This document shows positions 27,359 to 36,872 of a DNA stretch of 64,000 nt, in pieces. How positions within the stretch are numbered: the first letter of the stretch is position 1; every line of letters begins with the position of its first letter. This stretch comes from Candidatus Aminicenantes bacterium UBA6228 (lineage in GTDB: Bacteria > Acidobacteriota > Aminicenantia > Aminicenantales > Saccharicenantaceae), in the NCBI GenBank assembly GCA_002441005.1, contig DJWO01000014.1, positions 62,001-126,000 of the forward strand. Direction: 5' to 3'. Under the pieces are notes generated by a model. The model did not search any database and had not been told where the DNA came from. It was given only the letters and a program-made list of their open reading frames with translations. The position numbers were made by a program, and so were the translations under genes.

Positions 27359-27451
27359 ATGTTTGCTACCATTTTTGCCCTGTTTATTTTGCCGGCTGCT
27401 ATTATTCTTTTAGCCTTTATTCTGACCCTTAATAAAGGAGGGTCAAAATGA
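27359..27451 (+). CDS. 30-residue membrane peptide, probable symporter accessory protein
   Basis: Thirty codons, starting MFATIFALFILP and ending in TLNKGGSK, with a perfect AAAGGAGG 6 nt before its ATG. Almost the whole peptide is one membrane helix (residues 2-24). Its stop overlaps the symporter start by ATGA, and the ribosome binding site for the symporter (AAAGGAGGG) lies inside its last codons. Small single-helix partners encoded right before SSS transporters are known in other microbes. Role here inferred: assembly or stability of the transporter, or translational coupling only. Confidence 0.7.
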   Translation: MFATIFALFILPAAIILLAFILTLNKGGSK

Positions 27452-28938
27452 ACGTTCTTGGTGTTCAGACCAGTCCCTGGGCTCTGGTTGCCTTTTTGCT
27501 TTATGTCATTATGATGGTAGCCGTTGGCCTCATTACCACCCATTTCTCCTCCCGCGGAATAGGAGAGTTTTTCCTCGGCGGCCGCAAGATGAAATCCTTT
27601 GTGGTCGCTCTGTCAGCCGTCACTTCCGGCCGTTCGGCCTGGCTGCTCATCGGAGTTTCGGGCATGGCTTTTACCCGCGGCGTCTCAGCTGTCTGGTCAG
27701 TCGTTGGCTATGTTCTGGTTGAACTCTTTATGTTTGTTTTCGCCGGGAAAAGATTACGTTATTTTACTGGCAAAAAGGGCGATATCACCATTCCGGATTA
27801 TATGGAGTCAAGATTTGATGACCAGCGGCATCTGCTCCGGCTGGTTTCTTTGATTCCTATTCTAATTTTTATGACCGCCTATGTCTCCGCTCAGTTCAGT
27901 GCTGGAGGAAAATCTCTCTCGGCCAGCTTTAATGTAACTCACCAGCAGGGTATCTTGATTACGGCCGGGATTGTCATTTTTTATACGGTCCTGGGCGGCT
28001 TTCTGGCTGTTTGTTTGACTGATATGCTTCAGGGCATCTTCATGATTTTTGCCCTGATGATTCTGCCCATTATCGCCATTGTTCAGTTTGGCGGGCTGGC
28101 TAAGCTTCTGAGCAGCCTGAAAGATATATCTCCTGGCTACCTCGATCCCCTGGCCCTGTCGGTCGGGGCCTTAATTGGTTTTCTGGGTATCGGCTTTGGT
28201 TCTCCCGGTAATCCTCACATCTTGAATAAATATATGAGCATTGAGAACCCGGAAAAGCTCAATCAGACAGGCCTCATCGGGACTGTCTGGAATGTGCTGA
28301 TGGGCTGGGGTTCTATTTTTATCGGGCTGGCCGGGCGGGCTATTTATCAGAGTGCCGCCAACCTGCCCAGCCAGGATCCAGAGAACGTTTATCCTTTGCT
28401 CGGTTCCGAGCATCTCCATCCTTTTCTTTTTGGATTGACCATCGCTGCTATTTTTGCCGCCATTATGTCCACCGCCTCTTCCCAGTTGCTGGTCGCTTCC
28501 TCGGCTGTGGTCCGGGATGCTTACCAGAAGATTTTAGCTGCCGGGCGCCAGATTCCGGAAAAAAGACTGGTCTGGTGGAGCCGGCTGGTCACCCTGCTGG
28601 TCTCTGTCATTGCTATTTTCCTGGCTGCCTATGGGGATAAACTTATTTTTTATCTTGTCCTTTTTGCCTGGGGCGGCCTGGGCGCAGCTTTCGGACCGGC
28701 TATCCTCCTCTCGCTCTACTGGAAGAGGACGACCAAAGAAGGAGCCATCGCCGGAATTCTGGTCGGGTCGGTGACCGAAATTGTCTGGTATCTTATACCT
28801 TCTCTTAGAGCGGCTATCGCCGAATATGTCCCGGCTTTTATTCTGTCTTTTATAGCCGTAGTTGTGGTCAGCCATTTTACCCGGCCACCGGAGCGGGCAG
28901 AAGAATATCTAAGATATATGAAAGGTCAGCTGGAATAA
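27448..28938 (+). CDS. Sodium/solute symporter (SSS family, PutP-like)
   Basis: 496 residues, about 13 membrane helices. N-terminal GIGEFFLGGRKMKSFVVALS and AVTSGRSAWLLIGVSG match the PutP branch (proline symporter), and FAAIMSTASSQLLVASSAVVRD near residue 340 carries the Na2-site serines of the family. Substrate is likely proline or a related amino acid; not proven. It is coupled to the 30-residue peptide gene upstream, with overlapping start and stop. Proline uptake would fit with the prolyl peptidases encoded in the window. Confidence 0.93.
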   Translation: MNVLGVQTSPWALVAFLLYVIMMVAVGLITTHFSSRGIGEFFLGGRKMKSFVVALSAVTSGRSAWLLIGVSGMAFTRGVSAVWSVVGYVLVELFMFVFAGKRLRYFTGKKGDITIPDYMESRFDDQRHLLRLVSLIPILIFMTAYVSAQFSAGGKSLSASFNVTHQQGILITAGIVIFYTVLGGFLAVCLTDMLQGIFMIFALMILPIIAIVQFGGLAKLLSSLKDISPGYLDPLALSVGALIGFLGIGFGSPGNPHILNKYMSIENPEKLNQTGLIGTVWNVLMGWGSIFIGLAGRAIYQSAANLPSQDPENVYPLLGSEHLHPFLFGLTIAAIFAAIMSTASSQLLVASSAVVRDAYQKILAAGRQIPEKRLVWWSRLVTLLVSVIAIFLAAYGDKLIFYLVLFAWGGLGAAFGPAILLSLYWKRTTKEGAIAGILVGSVTEIVWYLIPSLRAAIAEYVPAFILSFIAVVVVSHFTRPPERAEEYLRYMKGQLE

Positions 28939-29045
28939 ATTATCTTTCCAGACAGGCTGCCGCTCAGAACCAGTCCCGGCCCGGTCTTTAAAGCCTGGTC
29001 TTTTTCTGGTAACATTCAATGGATTTGATAATTGAGGTAAAGCCT

Positions 29046-30002
29046 ATGGCCAAGCGTTTTGGAATTATAACCAGGGATTGCGCCGGGATTAATGCTGCTT
29101 TAAGAGCTGTGGTCAGAACAGCGACGGGTAAGGAGACTGAAGTTTTTGGCATACTGCGGGGCTATGACGGGCTGATTGACGGCGAGCTGCGCCCCCTTGA
29201 TCGCCGGGCGGTATCCGGCATCATCAATCTGGGTGGAACCATTCTGAAGTCGGCTCGCTCCGAAAGGTTTCTGACCCGGGAAGGCCAGGACCAGGCAGCC
29301 AAAACGATTGAAAAATATAAGCTTGATAGTTTAATAGTTATCGGTGGGAATGGCTCGCTAACCGGAGCACATATCCTGGCAACTCAATATGGAGTTCAGG
29401 TAATCGGCCTGCCAGCTACGATTGACAATGATGTTAATCAGGTTGATCAATGTCTGGGAGCTGATACCGCCGTCAATGTCGCCCTGGATGCCCTGGATAA
29501 GATTCGTGACACCGCTACCAGTCTGGAGAGGATTTTTGTGGTGGAAGTCATGGGCCGCGATTGTGGCTATATTGCCATGAAAGTGGCATTAGCCGGCGGC
29601 TGTGAAGATGTCATCCTGCCCGAACAGGACTTTGACCTCAATGAAATTTGCCGGGAGATTCAAGCCGGAAACGCTCAGGGCAAGGTCAGCTGGATTATTA
29701 TTGTGGCTGAGGGCAAAGCCCGGGCCCAGGACGTGGCGACGGCCATCACTTTATTGACCGGGCTCGAGACCAGAATCGCCGTCCTCGGCCATATCCAGCG
29801 AGGCGGCCGCCCGACAGCTATTGACCGCCTGCTTGGAGCCAAGCTGGGCAGTGCCGCTGTGGAAGCTCTTCTGGCCGGGGAAACTGATAAATGTGTCGCT
29901 CTGAAAGATGAAGAGATTAAACTCATTCCCCTGGAAACAGCTATAAAACCTAAAAAACTGATCTTTGAGCCTGAATACCGGTTGCTAAAGCTTTTATCCT
30001 GA
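29046..30002 (+). CDS. 6-phosphofructokinase family protein with altered nucleotide motif
   Basis: 318 residues from the ATG at 29046, which has GAGGT upstream. The sugar-phosphate and catalytic sites are intact: PATIDNDVNQ with both Asp, VVEVMGRDCGYIA, AEGK, and GHIQRGGRPTAIDR. The nucleotide site is not: the family motif GILTSGGDAPGMNA (or GGGDCPGLNA) reads GIITRDCAGINA, missing two glycines, and GGDGS reads GGNGS, replacing the Mg-binding Asp by Asn. I therefore call the family firmly but not the phosphoryl donor. It may be an unusual ATP or PPi enzyme or a non-catalytic homologue. It stands between the SSS symporter and the convergent hutU. Confidence 0.85.
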   Translation: MAKRFGIITRDCAGINAALRAVVRTATGKETEVFGILRGYDGLIDGELRPLDRRAVSGIINLGGTILKSARSERFLTREGQDQAAKTIEKYKLDSLIVIGGNGSLTGAHILATQYGVQVIGLPATIDNDVNQVDQCLGADTAVNVALDALDKIRDTATSLERIFVVEVMGRDCGYIAMKVALAGGCEDVILPEQDFDLNEICREIQAGNAQGKVSWIIIVAEGKARAQDVATAITLLTGLETRIAVLGHIQRGGRPTAIDRLLGAKLGSAAVEALLAGETDKCVALKDEEIKLIPLETAIKPKKLIFEPEYRLLKLLS

Positions 30003-30024
30003 AGCTAAACCGGCCTTCATCTTT

Positions 30025-31710
30025 TTATTTAGCTGATTTTTTCGGCAAACAGGGCATTTTAATCTTATTCCGGCGGGCACAGGCGATAGCCTCTTCATAA
30101 CCGGCATCAGCATGGCGGACAACACCAATCCCGGGATCAACGGTCAGGACACGTTCGAGACGCTTAGCCATGGCGGCTGAACCGTCGGCCACGATCACCA
30201 TGCCAGCATGAATAGACAGCCCAATTCCGACTCCGCCGCCATGATGAACCGACACCCAGGAAGCCCCATTGACCGCATTAAGCAGAGCATTAAGGATCGG
30301 CCAGTCAGCAATCGCATCCGAACCATCTTTCATCTTTTCCGTCTCCCGGTTAGGCGAAGCAACTGAACCGGTATCTAAATGATCCCGGCCAATAACTATC
30401 GGGGCGCTTATTTTTCCCTTCTTAACAAGGGTATTTATTACATCGCCGAAAAGCGCTCTTTCTCCATAGCCAAGCCAGCAGAGACGGGCCGGTAGCCCCT
30501 GAAATTTGACCTTCTGCTGAGCATTTTTGATCCACCTGGCTAAAGACTCATCTTCAGGAAACATCTTGAGCACGGCCTCATCGGTGGCATAAATGTCTTC
30601 CGGCTTGCCAGACAGGGCCACCCAGCGAAAAGGACCTTTCCCCAAGCAAAAAAGCGGCCTGATATATTCTTGAACAAAACCGGGAATGTCAAAAGCTTTT
30701 TCCACACCTGCTTTTTGGGCCTGACCGCGGAGGTTGTTGCCATAATCAAAAGTTCTGGCCCCTCTTTTCTGAAGTTCGAGCATAGCCTCAACGTGAGCTG
30801 CCATTGATTCGTAGGAGCGGCGGATATAATCCTGTGGATTATTTTTTCTCAGCTCGAGAGCTTCCTCATAAGGCAACCCGCGAGGCACATAGCCATTGAG
30901 TTCGTCATGAGCTGAGGTTTGATCTGTCAGAACATCGGGCGTAATTCCTCTCTTAACCAGCTCAGGCAAAAGATCAGCAGCATTAGCCAGAAGGGCAATA
31001 GATAACGGCTGGCCTTTTTTACAGGCTTCGTTAGCCATTTTCAAAGCTTCATCCAAGCTCTCAGTCATGGTGTCAACATATTTAGTATCAAGACGGCGCT
31101 TGATTCTGACTGGATCAACTTCAGCAATAATGGCCACTCCCCCGTTCATGGTGACGGCCAGCGGCTGGGCACCACCCATGCCACCCAGGCCGGCGGTGAC
31201 CACCAGTCTGCCCTTGAGCGATCCGCCAAAATGCTTCCTGGCAGCGGCGGCTAAGGTTTCAAAAGTGCCCTGTAGAATACCCTGAGTCCCAATATAGATC
31301 CAGCTGCCGGCGGTCATCTGGCCATACATGGTCAGGCCCAGAGCTTCCAGCCGCCGGAATTCATCCCAGGTAGCCCACTTTGGCACCAGCATAGCATTAG
31401 AAATCAAGACTCGCGGGGCTTCCAGGTGGGTTTTAAAGATACCCACAGGTTTGCCCGACTGAACGAGCAGAGTTTCATCGTTCTCGAGTTTTTTTAAGCT
31501 GCTGACAATGGCTCGAAAGCAATCCCAGTTACGAGCAGCTTTTCCGGTACCGCCATAAACAATTAGTTCCTGTGGCTTTTCGGCCACCTCCGGATCGAGG
31601 TTATTCATCAGCATCCGCCTAGCCGCTTCTTGTGACCAGCCCCGGCAATGCAGACTGTTGCCGCGCGGAGCCCGGACAGGTTTATAAGCTATCTTTTCTT
31701 TTTCAGCCAT
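30025..31710 (-). CDS. hutU: Urocanate hydratase
   Basis: 561 residues, normal length. The NAD+-binding and active-site signatures of urocanase are present: YGGTGKAARNWDCF, GGMGGAQPLAV, and the Cys-containing CWLGYGERA, plus WVSVHHGGGVGIGLSIHAG. It converts urocanate to imidazolone propionate in histidine degradation toward glutamate, in the cytoplasm. GGGAGGTAAAAA precedes the ATG, inside the last codons of gltX, with 8 nt overlap. The other hut genes are not in the window. The operon with gltX is unusual. Confidence 0.97.
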   Translation of the reverse strand: MAEKEKIAYKPVRAPRGNSLHCRGWSQEAARRMLMNNLDPEVAEKPQELIVYGGTGKAARNWDCFRAIVSSLKKLENDETLLVQSGKPVGIFKTHLEAPRVLISNAMLVPKWATWDEFRRLEALGLTMYGQMTAGSWIYIGTQGILQGTFETLAAAARKHFGGSLKGRLVVTAGLGGMGGAQPLAVTMNGGVAIIAEVDPVRIKRRLDTKYVDTMTESLDEALKMANEACKKGQPLSIALLANAADLLPELVKRGITPDVLTDQTSAHDELNGYVPRGLPYEEALELRKNNPQDYIRRSYESMAAHVEAMLELQKRGARTFDYGNNLRGQAQKAGVEKAFDIPGFVQEYIRPLFCLGKGPFRWVALSGKPEDIYATDEAVLKMFPEDESLARWIKNAQQKVKFQGLPARLCWLGYGERALFGDVINTLVKKGKISAPIVIGRDHLDTGSVASPNRETEKMKDGSDAIADWPILNALLNAVNGASWVSVHHGGGVGIGLSIHAGMVIVADGSAAMAKRLERVLTVDPGIGVVRHADAGYEEAIACARRNKIKMPCLPKKSAK

Positions 31711-33163
31711 TTTTTACCTCCCCTGGTTTGTCTATTGCTTTTCTGGCTTCAGCTAAGCTATCCAGCCTGGCCAGAGTTTTTTCTTTCCCCATCAGTTCCA
31801 GAACCTCAAAAATCCCTGGCCCCACCGACCGGCCGAGTAACAGAACTCTTAAAGCATGAATGAAAACGGCCGCCTTCACCCCTTCTTTTTCTGCTCTGGC
31901 CCGCAAAACTTGTTCCAATTCAGCAGCCTTAAACGGCTCTATCCGTTTAAAATCCTCTTTTAGCTTCGGAAGAAGTTTTTCCAGCCCCGGCTCCAGCAGG
32001 TATTTTTTGACCGCTTCTGGATCATAGACGACCTGCCCGGAAATAAAAGGAGCCATCATCTCAGCCAGTTCGACCAGCGTCCTGCTCCTCGGCCTGACCA
32101 GTCCGACCAGTTTTGTCAACCAGTCCCTTTTTTCCTCAAGGTAAACCTCTTTCCACAGGTCTTTTTTCTCCAGCCAGGGACGGACTTCATTGACCAGGTC
32201 AGCCACCGGCATCTCATTAATCAAACGGCTATTCAGCCACTGAAGCTTATTGAGGTCAAAGACCGGGCTGCCCTTGCTTATATGCTCAAGTGAAAATTCA
32301 GTGATCATTTCTTCCCGGCTATAAAGTTTTTCTTCGCGGCCTGGTGACCAGCTCAACTGAGCCATGAAATTGAAAAAGGCCAGAGGAAGATAACCCTGGT
32401 CACGAAAACTCAGAACAGCAGTGTGGCCATGTCTTTTGCTCAATTTCTTCCGGTCAGGCCCGAGGATCAGTGGTAAATGAGCAAACCTGGGCAGCTCGGC
32501 TTGAAAAGCCCGGTAGAGCAGAATTTGCTTGGGAGTATTGGTGATATGATCATCGCCTCTGATCACATGGGTAATTCTGGCTTCAAGATCGTCAACTACC
32601 ACTGACAGATGGTAGGTCGGAAAGCCGTCACTCCGCAGCAGGACAAAATCTTCAAGATTCTGATTTTCAACAGAGACGCGTCCGTGGATCAGATCTTCGA
32701 ACTCAGTCAGGCCGGCTGGTATTAAAAACCTGATGGCCGCCGGCACTCCTTTTTTTAAGAGCTCATCTTTTTTCTCAGCCGGGAGATGAAGGCACTCGCG
32801 GTCATATTTCCAGTGCTGGCCCCGGGCCTTAGCTTCCTCCCGCCGCCTGTCAATTTCTTCCGGGGTACAGAAGCAGTAATAGGCCTGGCCATGAGAAACC
32901 AGCTGGCGCGCCGCCCGGCGGTAAACCTCAAAGCGCTGCGATTGATAGATTGGGCCCTCATCCCAGTCCAGGCCGATCCAGCTAAGTGCTTCAAGAATAG
33001 TCCTGGTCATTTCTTCTGAAGAGCGGCTGACATCGGTATCTTCAATCCTCAGAACCAGCCTTCCTTTCTGCTGGCGGGCGAACAGCCAGTTAAACAAAGC
33101 TGTCCGGAGGGCGCCGACATGAAGCTGACCGGTCGGGCTGGGAGCAAATCTAACTCTAACCAT
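31703..33163 (-). CDS. gltX: Glutamyl-tRNA synthetase
   Basis: 486 residues, class I synthetase. APSPTGQLHVGALRTALFNW carries the HIGH-type motif (HVGA) and DRKKLSKRHG is the KMSKS loop. It loads glutamate on tRNA-Glu, and in organisms with GatB often also on tRNA-Gln; gatB is present at 61.4 kb. The gene has its own promoter with an extended -10 (33203-33231). The 3' end overlaps hutU. It is divergent from the GGDEF gene. Confidence 0.96.
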   Translation of the reverse strand: MVRVRFAPSPTGQLHVGALRTALFNWLFARQQKGRLVLRIEDTDVSRSSEEMTRTILEALSWIGLDWDEGPIYQSQRFEVYRRAARQLVSHGQAYYCFCTPEEIDRRREEAKARGQHWKYDRECLHLPAEKKDELLKKGVPAAIRFLIPAGLTEFEDLIHGRVSVENQNLEDFVLLRSDGFPTYHLSVVVDDLEARITHVIRGDDHITNTPKQILLYRAFQAELPRFAHLPLILGPDRKKLSKRHGHTAVLSFRDQGYLPLAFFNFMAQLSWSPGREEKLYSREEMITEFSLEHISKGSPVFDLNKLQWLNSRLINEMPVADLVNEVRPWLEKKDLWKEVYLEEKRDWLTKLVGLVRPRSRTLVELAEMMAPFISGQVVYDPEAVKKYLLEPGLEKLLPKLKEDFKRIEPFKAAELEQVLRARAEKEGVKAAVFIHALRVLLLGRSVGPGIFEVLELMGKEKTLARLDSLAEARKAIDKPGEVKNG

Positions 33164-33202
33164 AAAACAGTCTTTTTCCCGATGAAAAATTAAGACAGCT
33201 AA

Positions 33203-33231
33203 AATATAGCATACTAATTCCTCTTATTCAA
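33203..33231 (-). promoter_or_regulatory. gltX promoter with extended -10
   Basis: On the minus strand TTGAAT, a 17-nt spacer, then TATATT preceded by TG one base away (extended -10). The expected leader is about 35 nt, ending at the gltX ATG. Confidence 0.6.
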
Positions 33232-33291
33232 AAATACCAAGACCGGCCAAAGCGCCTTTTCCCGCCTGTTTTTCCTGCTAAAAAAAATAGG

Positions 33292-33320
33292 TTGACTCCA
33301 AAAAATAATTTAAGTAGATT
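33292..33320 (+). promoter_or_regulatory. Probable promoter of the GGDEF-PilZ gene
   Basis: TTGACT (33292-33297), 17-nt spacer, TAGATT (33315-33320). AGGAGG at 33352-33357 is about 30 nt before the ATG at 33386, too far to be its ribosome binding site. Confidence 0.45.
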
Positions 33321-33385
33321 ATAAGCAAGCTAAGGTTTCTAAGGTCATTTAGGAGGACCCAGGGAAAAGTCATCTTCCCGCCATC

Positions 33386-35404
33386 ATGGCTCAGATAAGC
33401 GTCCTTGTTCTCGTTCATGAAGTAGAACAAGCTCTAAGAATAGTTAGAGTCTGTGAACGTGAGTTCCTGCCGGTCGTGGCTAACTCTCCAGAGGAAGTCC
33501 CGGCTCTCATCAGCCATCAAGATTTCTGGGTGATGGTCGTCGATAGCACCTATGCCGCTTATGACCGCTGGAAAGACTTGATCAACAAAGACATTTCGGT
33601 CATTATCATCGGCCAGGATGAGACCCAGATTTACCAGATGCTCCTGAGCTGGCCCCAGGAATATTATCTGGATTATGTCCTGGAAAGAAATGGGCAGTCC
33701 TTTGAGCCAATTCTTAGCCTGTTGCTGCAGCGAGCAGTCAAGGTTAGCCGGATCAAAAAAGAGTGGGCTGAACTCCAGCAATCGCTTTCCATGTCGGCCA
33801 GAAATACTAAGGAAATTTTCAGGCAGATCACTGAAATAAAACAGCTGATCAATCAGAATTATTTGCGGGAACTTGAAAAGCGCATCTCGATTGAGGCCCG
33901 CTATATCTGGTCACAAAAGGAACGGCAAAAAACAGAAGACATTATCAGAAAAATTTATTCGGCTAATGATGTCGGCAGCCTGCTGGGCGTGGTGCCTGAA
34001 ATAAAGGAATTATTAGAAGCCAGAGGCCTGACCATTTATCTGATTGAAGAGAACGAAACCCTGGGGAAGCATCTTAAACCAATAATCTGGGATGATACTT
34101 TTATCACCCATCCGGAAACTTTCAGATATGTGGCCAGAATGAAAGCACCTGACTTCGCCTCGGCTGTCGCCACCTACGGACTGGAGATCAATCTGGCCGA
34201 CCCGGCCTCGGATCAGAGATTTTCTATTCGCTATCAGCATAATTTGAAAGAACCTCTGAAGAGTATTCTGGCTGTGCCCATTATCTATGAGGATCAGATC
34301 ATTGGGGTGGTCGAAGTTTACAACAAAGTCTCCCCGGGGAACGAGGTTAAAGAAGGCTTCAGCCAGGAAGACCAGGAGATTCTACGCGGCCTGTCGGAGC
34401 ACATCGGCATTGCTATGACCAAGCTCAATCTGATTCAGTATGATGCCCTGACTGGCTTGCTGCGGGCTGATCCTTTCTTCGACCGTATCCTGCAGAAAAT
34501 TAACTCTATGAGCAAAAGAAGGAAAGAAGAAGGTTCTTTTGCCATGGTAATGGGCGATGTGGACTGGTTCAAGCACTACAATGACCGTAACGGTCATGAG
34601 GCTGGCAACCAACTGCTCCAGGAGCTGGCCCTCATTTTGCGTCAGTCCGTTCGGGAAGAGGATTTAATCTGCCGTTATGGCGGAGAAGAGTTCCTGTTCT
34701 TTCTGGAAGGGGTAGTCAGCCTGGATGAAGCCTGCCAGCTGACCGACAGAATAAGAAAAAATATTGAAGAACATTATTTTCCTTTTGAAGAATATCAGCC
34801 CAGAAACAATCTGACCATGTCTTTCGGCGTGACTGTCTTTCCCCGGCGGCAGATGGCCGACAGCGATGGTCTGACCAAAGATGATTTAAAGCACCTGGTC
34901 CATGAATGCGACCTGGCCCTGGCGGCGGCCAAAGGCAAGGAAACCTGGAGATTACCTCCGGCCGAGGGTCCGGCCAAGCCCATCCTGAAAAACAAAGTGG
35001 TGGCTTATTCCCGCGATTGGGAAAGAGGCGATCAACTTTCAGCTACCTTTGCCTTCCAGGAAAAACTTTACCGGGAAAAGAGGCATTTCCAGAGATATTT
35101 CACAGCCACTTTTTTGATGTATAAAGAGGAAGATCAGCTCAAGGTCAGCAAAACTATTAATTTGAGTCTGGGCGGAACTAAAATAATCTCAGAAAAACCC
35201 TTGCCGGTCTCCAGATCATTGGAAATTGTTCTGGTTCTGGGCAAGAAAGCCAGATCTTTACAGACGGAAGTTGTTTACTCGGAAAAAGCTGGGACTGAAA
35301 TTCCAACCTTTTATACCGGCCTGAGATTTAAAGACCTGAGTTCAGAAGACCTCAGCTTGCTGGAAGACTATTTCCAGGAAATTCAAAAGGAAACTTTTAA
35401 TTAA
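33386..35404 (+). CDS. Diguanylate cyclase with GAF and C-terminal PilZ domain
   Basis: 672 residues. Order: receiver-like fold without the usual phosphorylation pattern (about 1-115), coiled coil (120-190), GAF domain (about 195-350), GGDEF domain (about 352-510) with DALTGLL, DVDWFKHYND and an intact GGEEF near 432, and a PilZ domain (about 565-668) with RHFQR (RxxxR) and NLSLGG (NxSxxG). The inhibitory I-site RxxD (REED) is present just before GGEEF. It should make c-di-GMP from two GTP, be limited by product, and also bind c-di-GMP through PilZ. The start is not supported by a close ribosome binding site. An HD-GYP gene follows two genes away. Confidence 0.92.
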   Translation: MAQISVLVLVHEVEQALRIVRVCEREFLPVVANSPEEVPALISHQDFWVMVVDSTYAAYDRWKDLINKDISVIIIGQDETQIYQMLLSWPQEYYLDYVLERNGQSFEPILSLLLQRAVKVSRIKKEWAELQQSLSMSARNTKEIFRQITEIKQLINQNYLRELEKRISIEARYIWSQKERQKTEDIIRKIYSANDVGSLLGVVPEIKELLEARGLTIYLIEENETLGKHLKPIIWDDTFITHPETFRYVARMKAPDFASAVATYGLEINLADPASDQRFSIRYQHNLKEPLKSILAVPIIYEDQIIGVVEVYNKVSPGNEVKEGFSQEDQEILRGLSEHIGIAMTKLNLIQYDALTGLLRADPFFDRILQKINSMSKRRKEEGSFAMVMGDVDWFKHYNDRNGHEAGNQLLQELALILRQSVREEDLICRYGGEEFLFFLEGVVSLDEACQLTDRIRKNIEEHYFPFEEYQPRNNLTMSFGVTVFPRRQMADSDGLTKDDLKHLVHECDLALAAAKGKETWRLPPAEGPAKPILKNKVVAYSRDWERGDQLSATFAFQEKLYREKRHFQRYFTATFLMYKEEDQLKVSKTINLSLGGTKIISEKPLPVSRSLEIVLVLGKKARSLQTEVVYSEKAGTEIPTFYTGLRFKDLSSEDLSLLEDYFQEIQKETFN

Positions 35405-35433
35405 AGAGACCGGTCTCAGAATTAAAGCAGTTT

Positions 35434-36750
35434 TTAGATTTCCAGTTCTTTCTTCAGGATGGAATAATAAACCGAGGGCGGATTAATCCGGTCATCAAAA
35501 CCGGAGATAATAGCCATAGTCTTCTGCTCAAAATGATTAAGATCCTCAGGCGCTCCCCAGTTTTGAGTGCGCAGCAAATCAACCAGGTCTTCAATTACTG
35601 CCTGATTCAAGAAATCCTGGGCCAGCAGGGGGAAAGTAAACCGTTTTTTTTCAGCCAGCCAGAGAACTTTTTGCAGGTATTTTTTCAAGCCTTCCTGCTC
35701 GGCAATTAATTCTCTTTTTAAAAAGAATTGCTCTTTAACCGAGCTGACTAAATTCAATTTGTAATAAGCCTTTTTAGCCTCTTCCACTGTCTTTTTGATT
35801 CTGTTAAGTATTTCCTGGATCTCAACAACACAATGGTCGTTCTTCTGGTAATAACCAATCCAGCCGGAACCATTGGCCGGTTCCTGATGATAAAAAGTCA
35901 GCAGCTCCTGGCGGTCAGTGTTGCTCTCCCCAGCCTCCTGGCCGGCGGTCTTTTCACCTTCAGCCGTCTTTTTACTGTTCATCTTTTCAGCCAGGCTTTT
36001 TTTTATTTCCTCAGCCAGTTTTTCTTCCAGGCTTGGTTCCCGCCAGGAGCCTGATTCTGGCTCGGCCTCAGCCCTGGTTTCAGTTTGGGCTTCGGCTTGA
36101 CCAGGTGCCTTTAGTTCAATTTCTGCCTCTGGCTCGTCGCCGCTTTTCGCTTCCGGTCTCTCGTTTTCTATCTGGCTGGCAGGAGTGATTGTTCCACCTT
36201 TGATTTCCTGTTCGAACGTCAGCAGCTCTTTAACTTTTTGAAGCTTTTCGATCTCCGGGGTTAAGTCGATATCTTCAGCCGGAGCTGAGGCTTTTTCCAC
36301 CAGCTCAGCTTTCAGCCCGAATTTTTCTTCCAGTTGCCTTTTTAAAAAGCCTGATTTTTCCATAGACTGATTGCGAATTTCTTCCAGGCGGTCCTGCAGC
36401 CCGTTGATAACCCTAATGTCTTCTGAGGTTTCTTTAGCCAGCTCTTCGATTTTTTGCTGCCGCTCGACAATTTTATTCAAATACCCTCTGATTTTCTGCA
36501 GAATCTGGTTTCTTTCCTCTTCAAACTGCTCCCATAACTGACCGTATTCTTCCAGGGCCTGCCATTCTTGTTTAACTTCCTCTTCGATCTGAGTTAATTG
36601 CTGCCTGGCTAATTCACGTTCTTCCTGAATTCTCTGTTCTAATTTTTTTTCGATTTCCTCATGCTGGCGGCGGAGATAACTCTCCAGTTGAGTCTCAATT
36701 TCCTGGATAATTGAAACCGGCTTTTTTTCTTCTTCGCTGTTTATGTCCAC
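35434..36750 (-). CDS. Coiled-coil protein of unknown function
   Basis: 438 residues from a GTG at 36750, chosen because AAAGGAGAGG lies just before it; a longer frame to 36807 lacks such a site. Residues 15-170 form a long charged coiled coil (Glu/Gln/Arg/Lys rich), followed by an acidic low-complexity linker (about 200-270) with repeated Glu/Ala. The C-terminal 150 residues (about 285-438) are a distinct helical domain starting ELLTFYHQEPANGSGWIGYY that I do not recognise. It lies between the two c-di-GMP genes on the opposite strand; a link to signalling or polar structures is only inferred from position. Confidence 0.75.
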   Translation of the reverse strand: MDINSEEEKKPVSIIQEIETQLESYLRRQHEEIEKKLEQRIQEERELARQQLTQIEEEVKQEWQALEEYGQLWEQFEEERNQILQKIRGYLNKIVERQQKIEELAKETSEDIRVINGLQDRLEEIRNQSMEKSGFLKRQLEEKFGLKAELVEKASAPAEDIDLTPEIEKLQKVKELLTFEQEIKGGTITPASQIENERPEAKSGDEPEAEIELKAPGQAEAQTETRAEAEPESGSWREPSLEEKLAEEIKKSLAEKMNSKKTAEGEKTAGQEAGESNTDRQELLTFYHQEPANGSGWIGYYQKNDHCVVEIQEILNRIKKTVEEAKKAYYKLNLVSSVKEQFFLKRELIAEQEGLKKYLQKVLWLAEKKRFTFPLLAQDFLNQAVIEDLVDLLRTQNWGAPEDLNHFEQKTMAIISGFDDRINPPSVYYSILKKELEI

Positions 36751-36872
36751 TGACCTCTCCTTTGACCTTGGCTCTTTCATTCTAAAATCAGCCTGTATCT
36801 GTGTCAAGATAAATTTCGGGTGAGGTCAGACAGTATTTTGAGGCTGAATCGCGAGGAGGAGAACCGGTAGCC

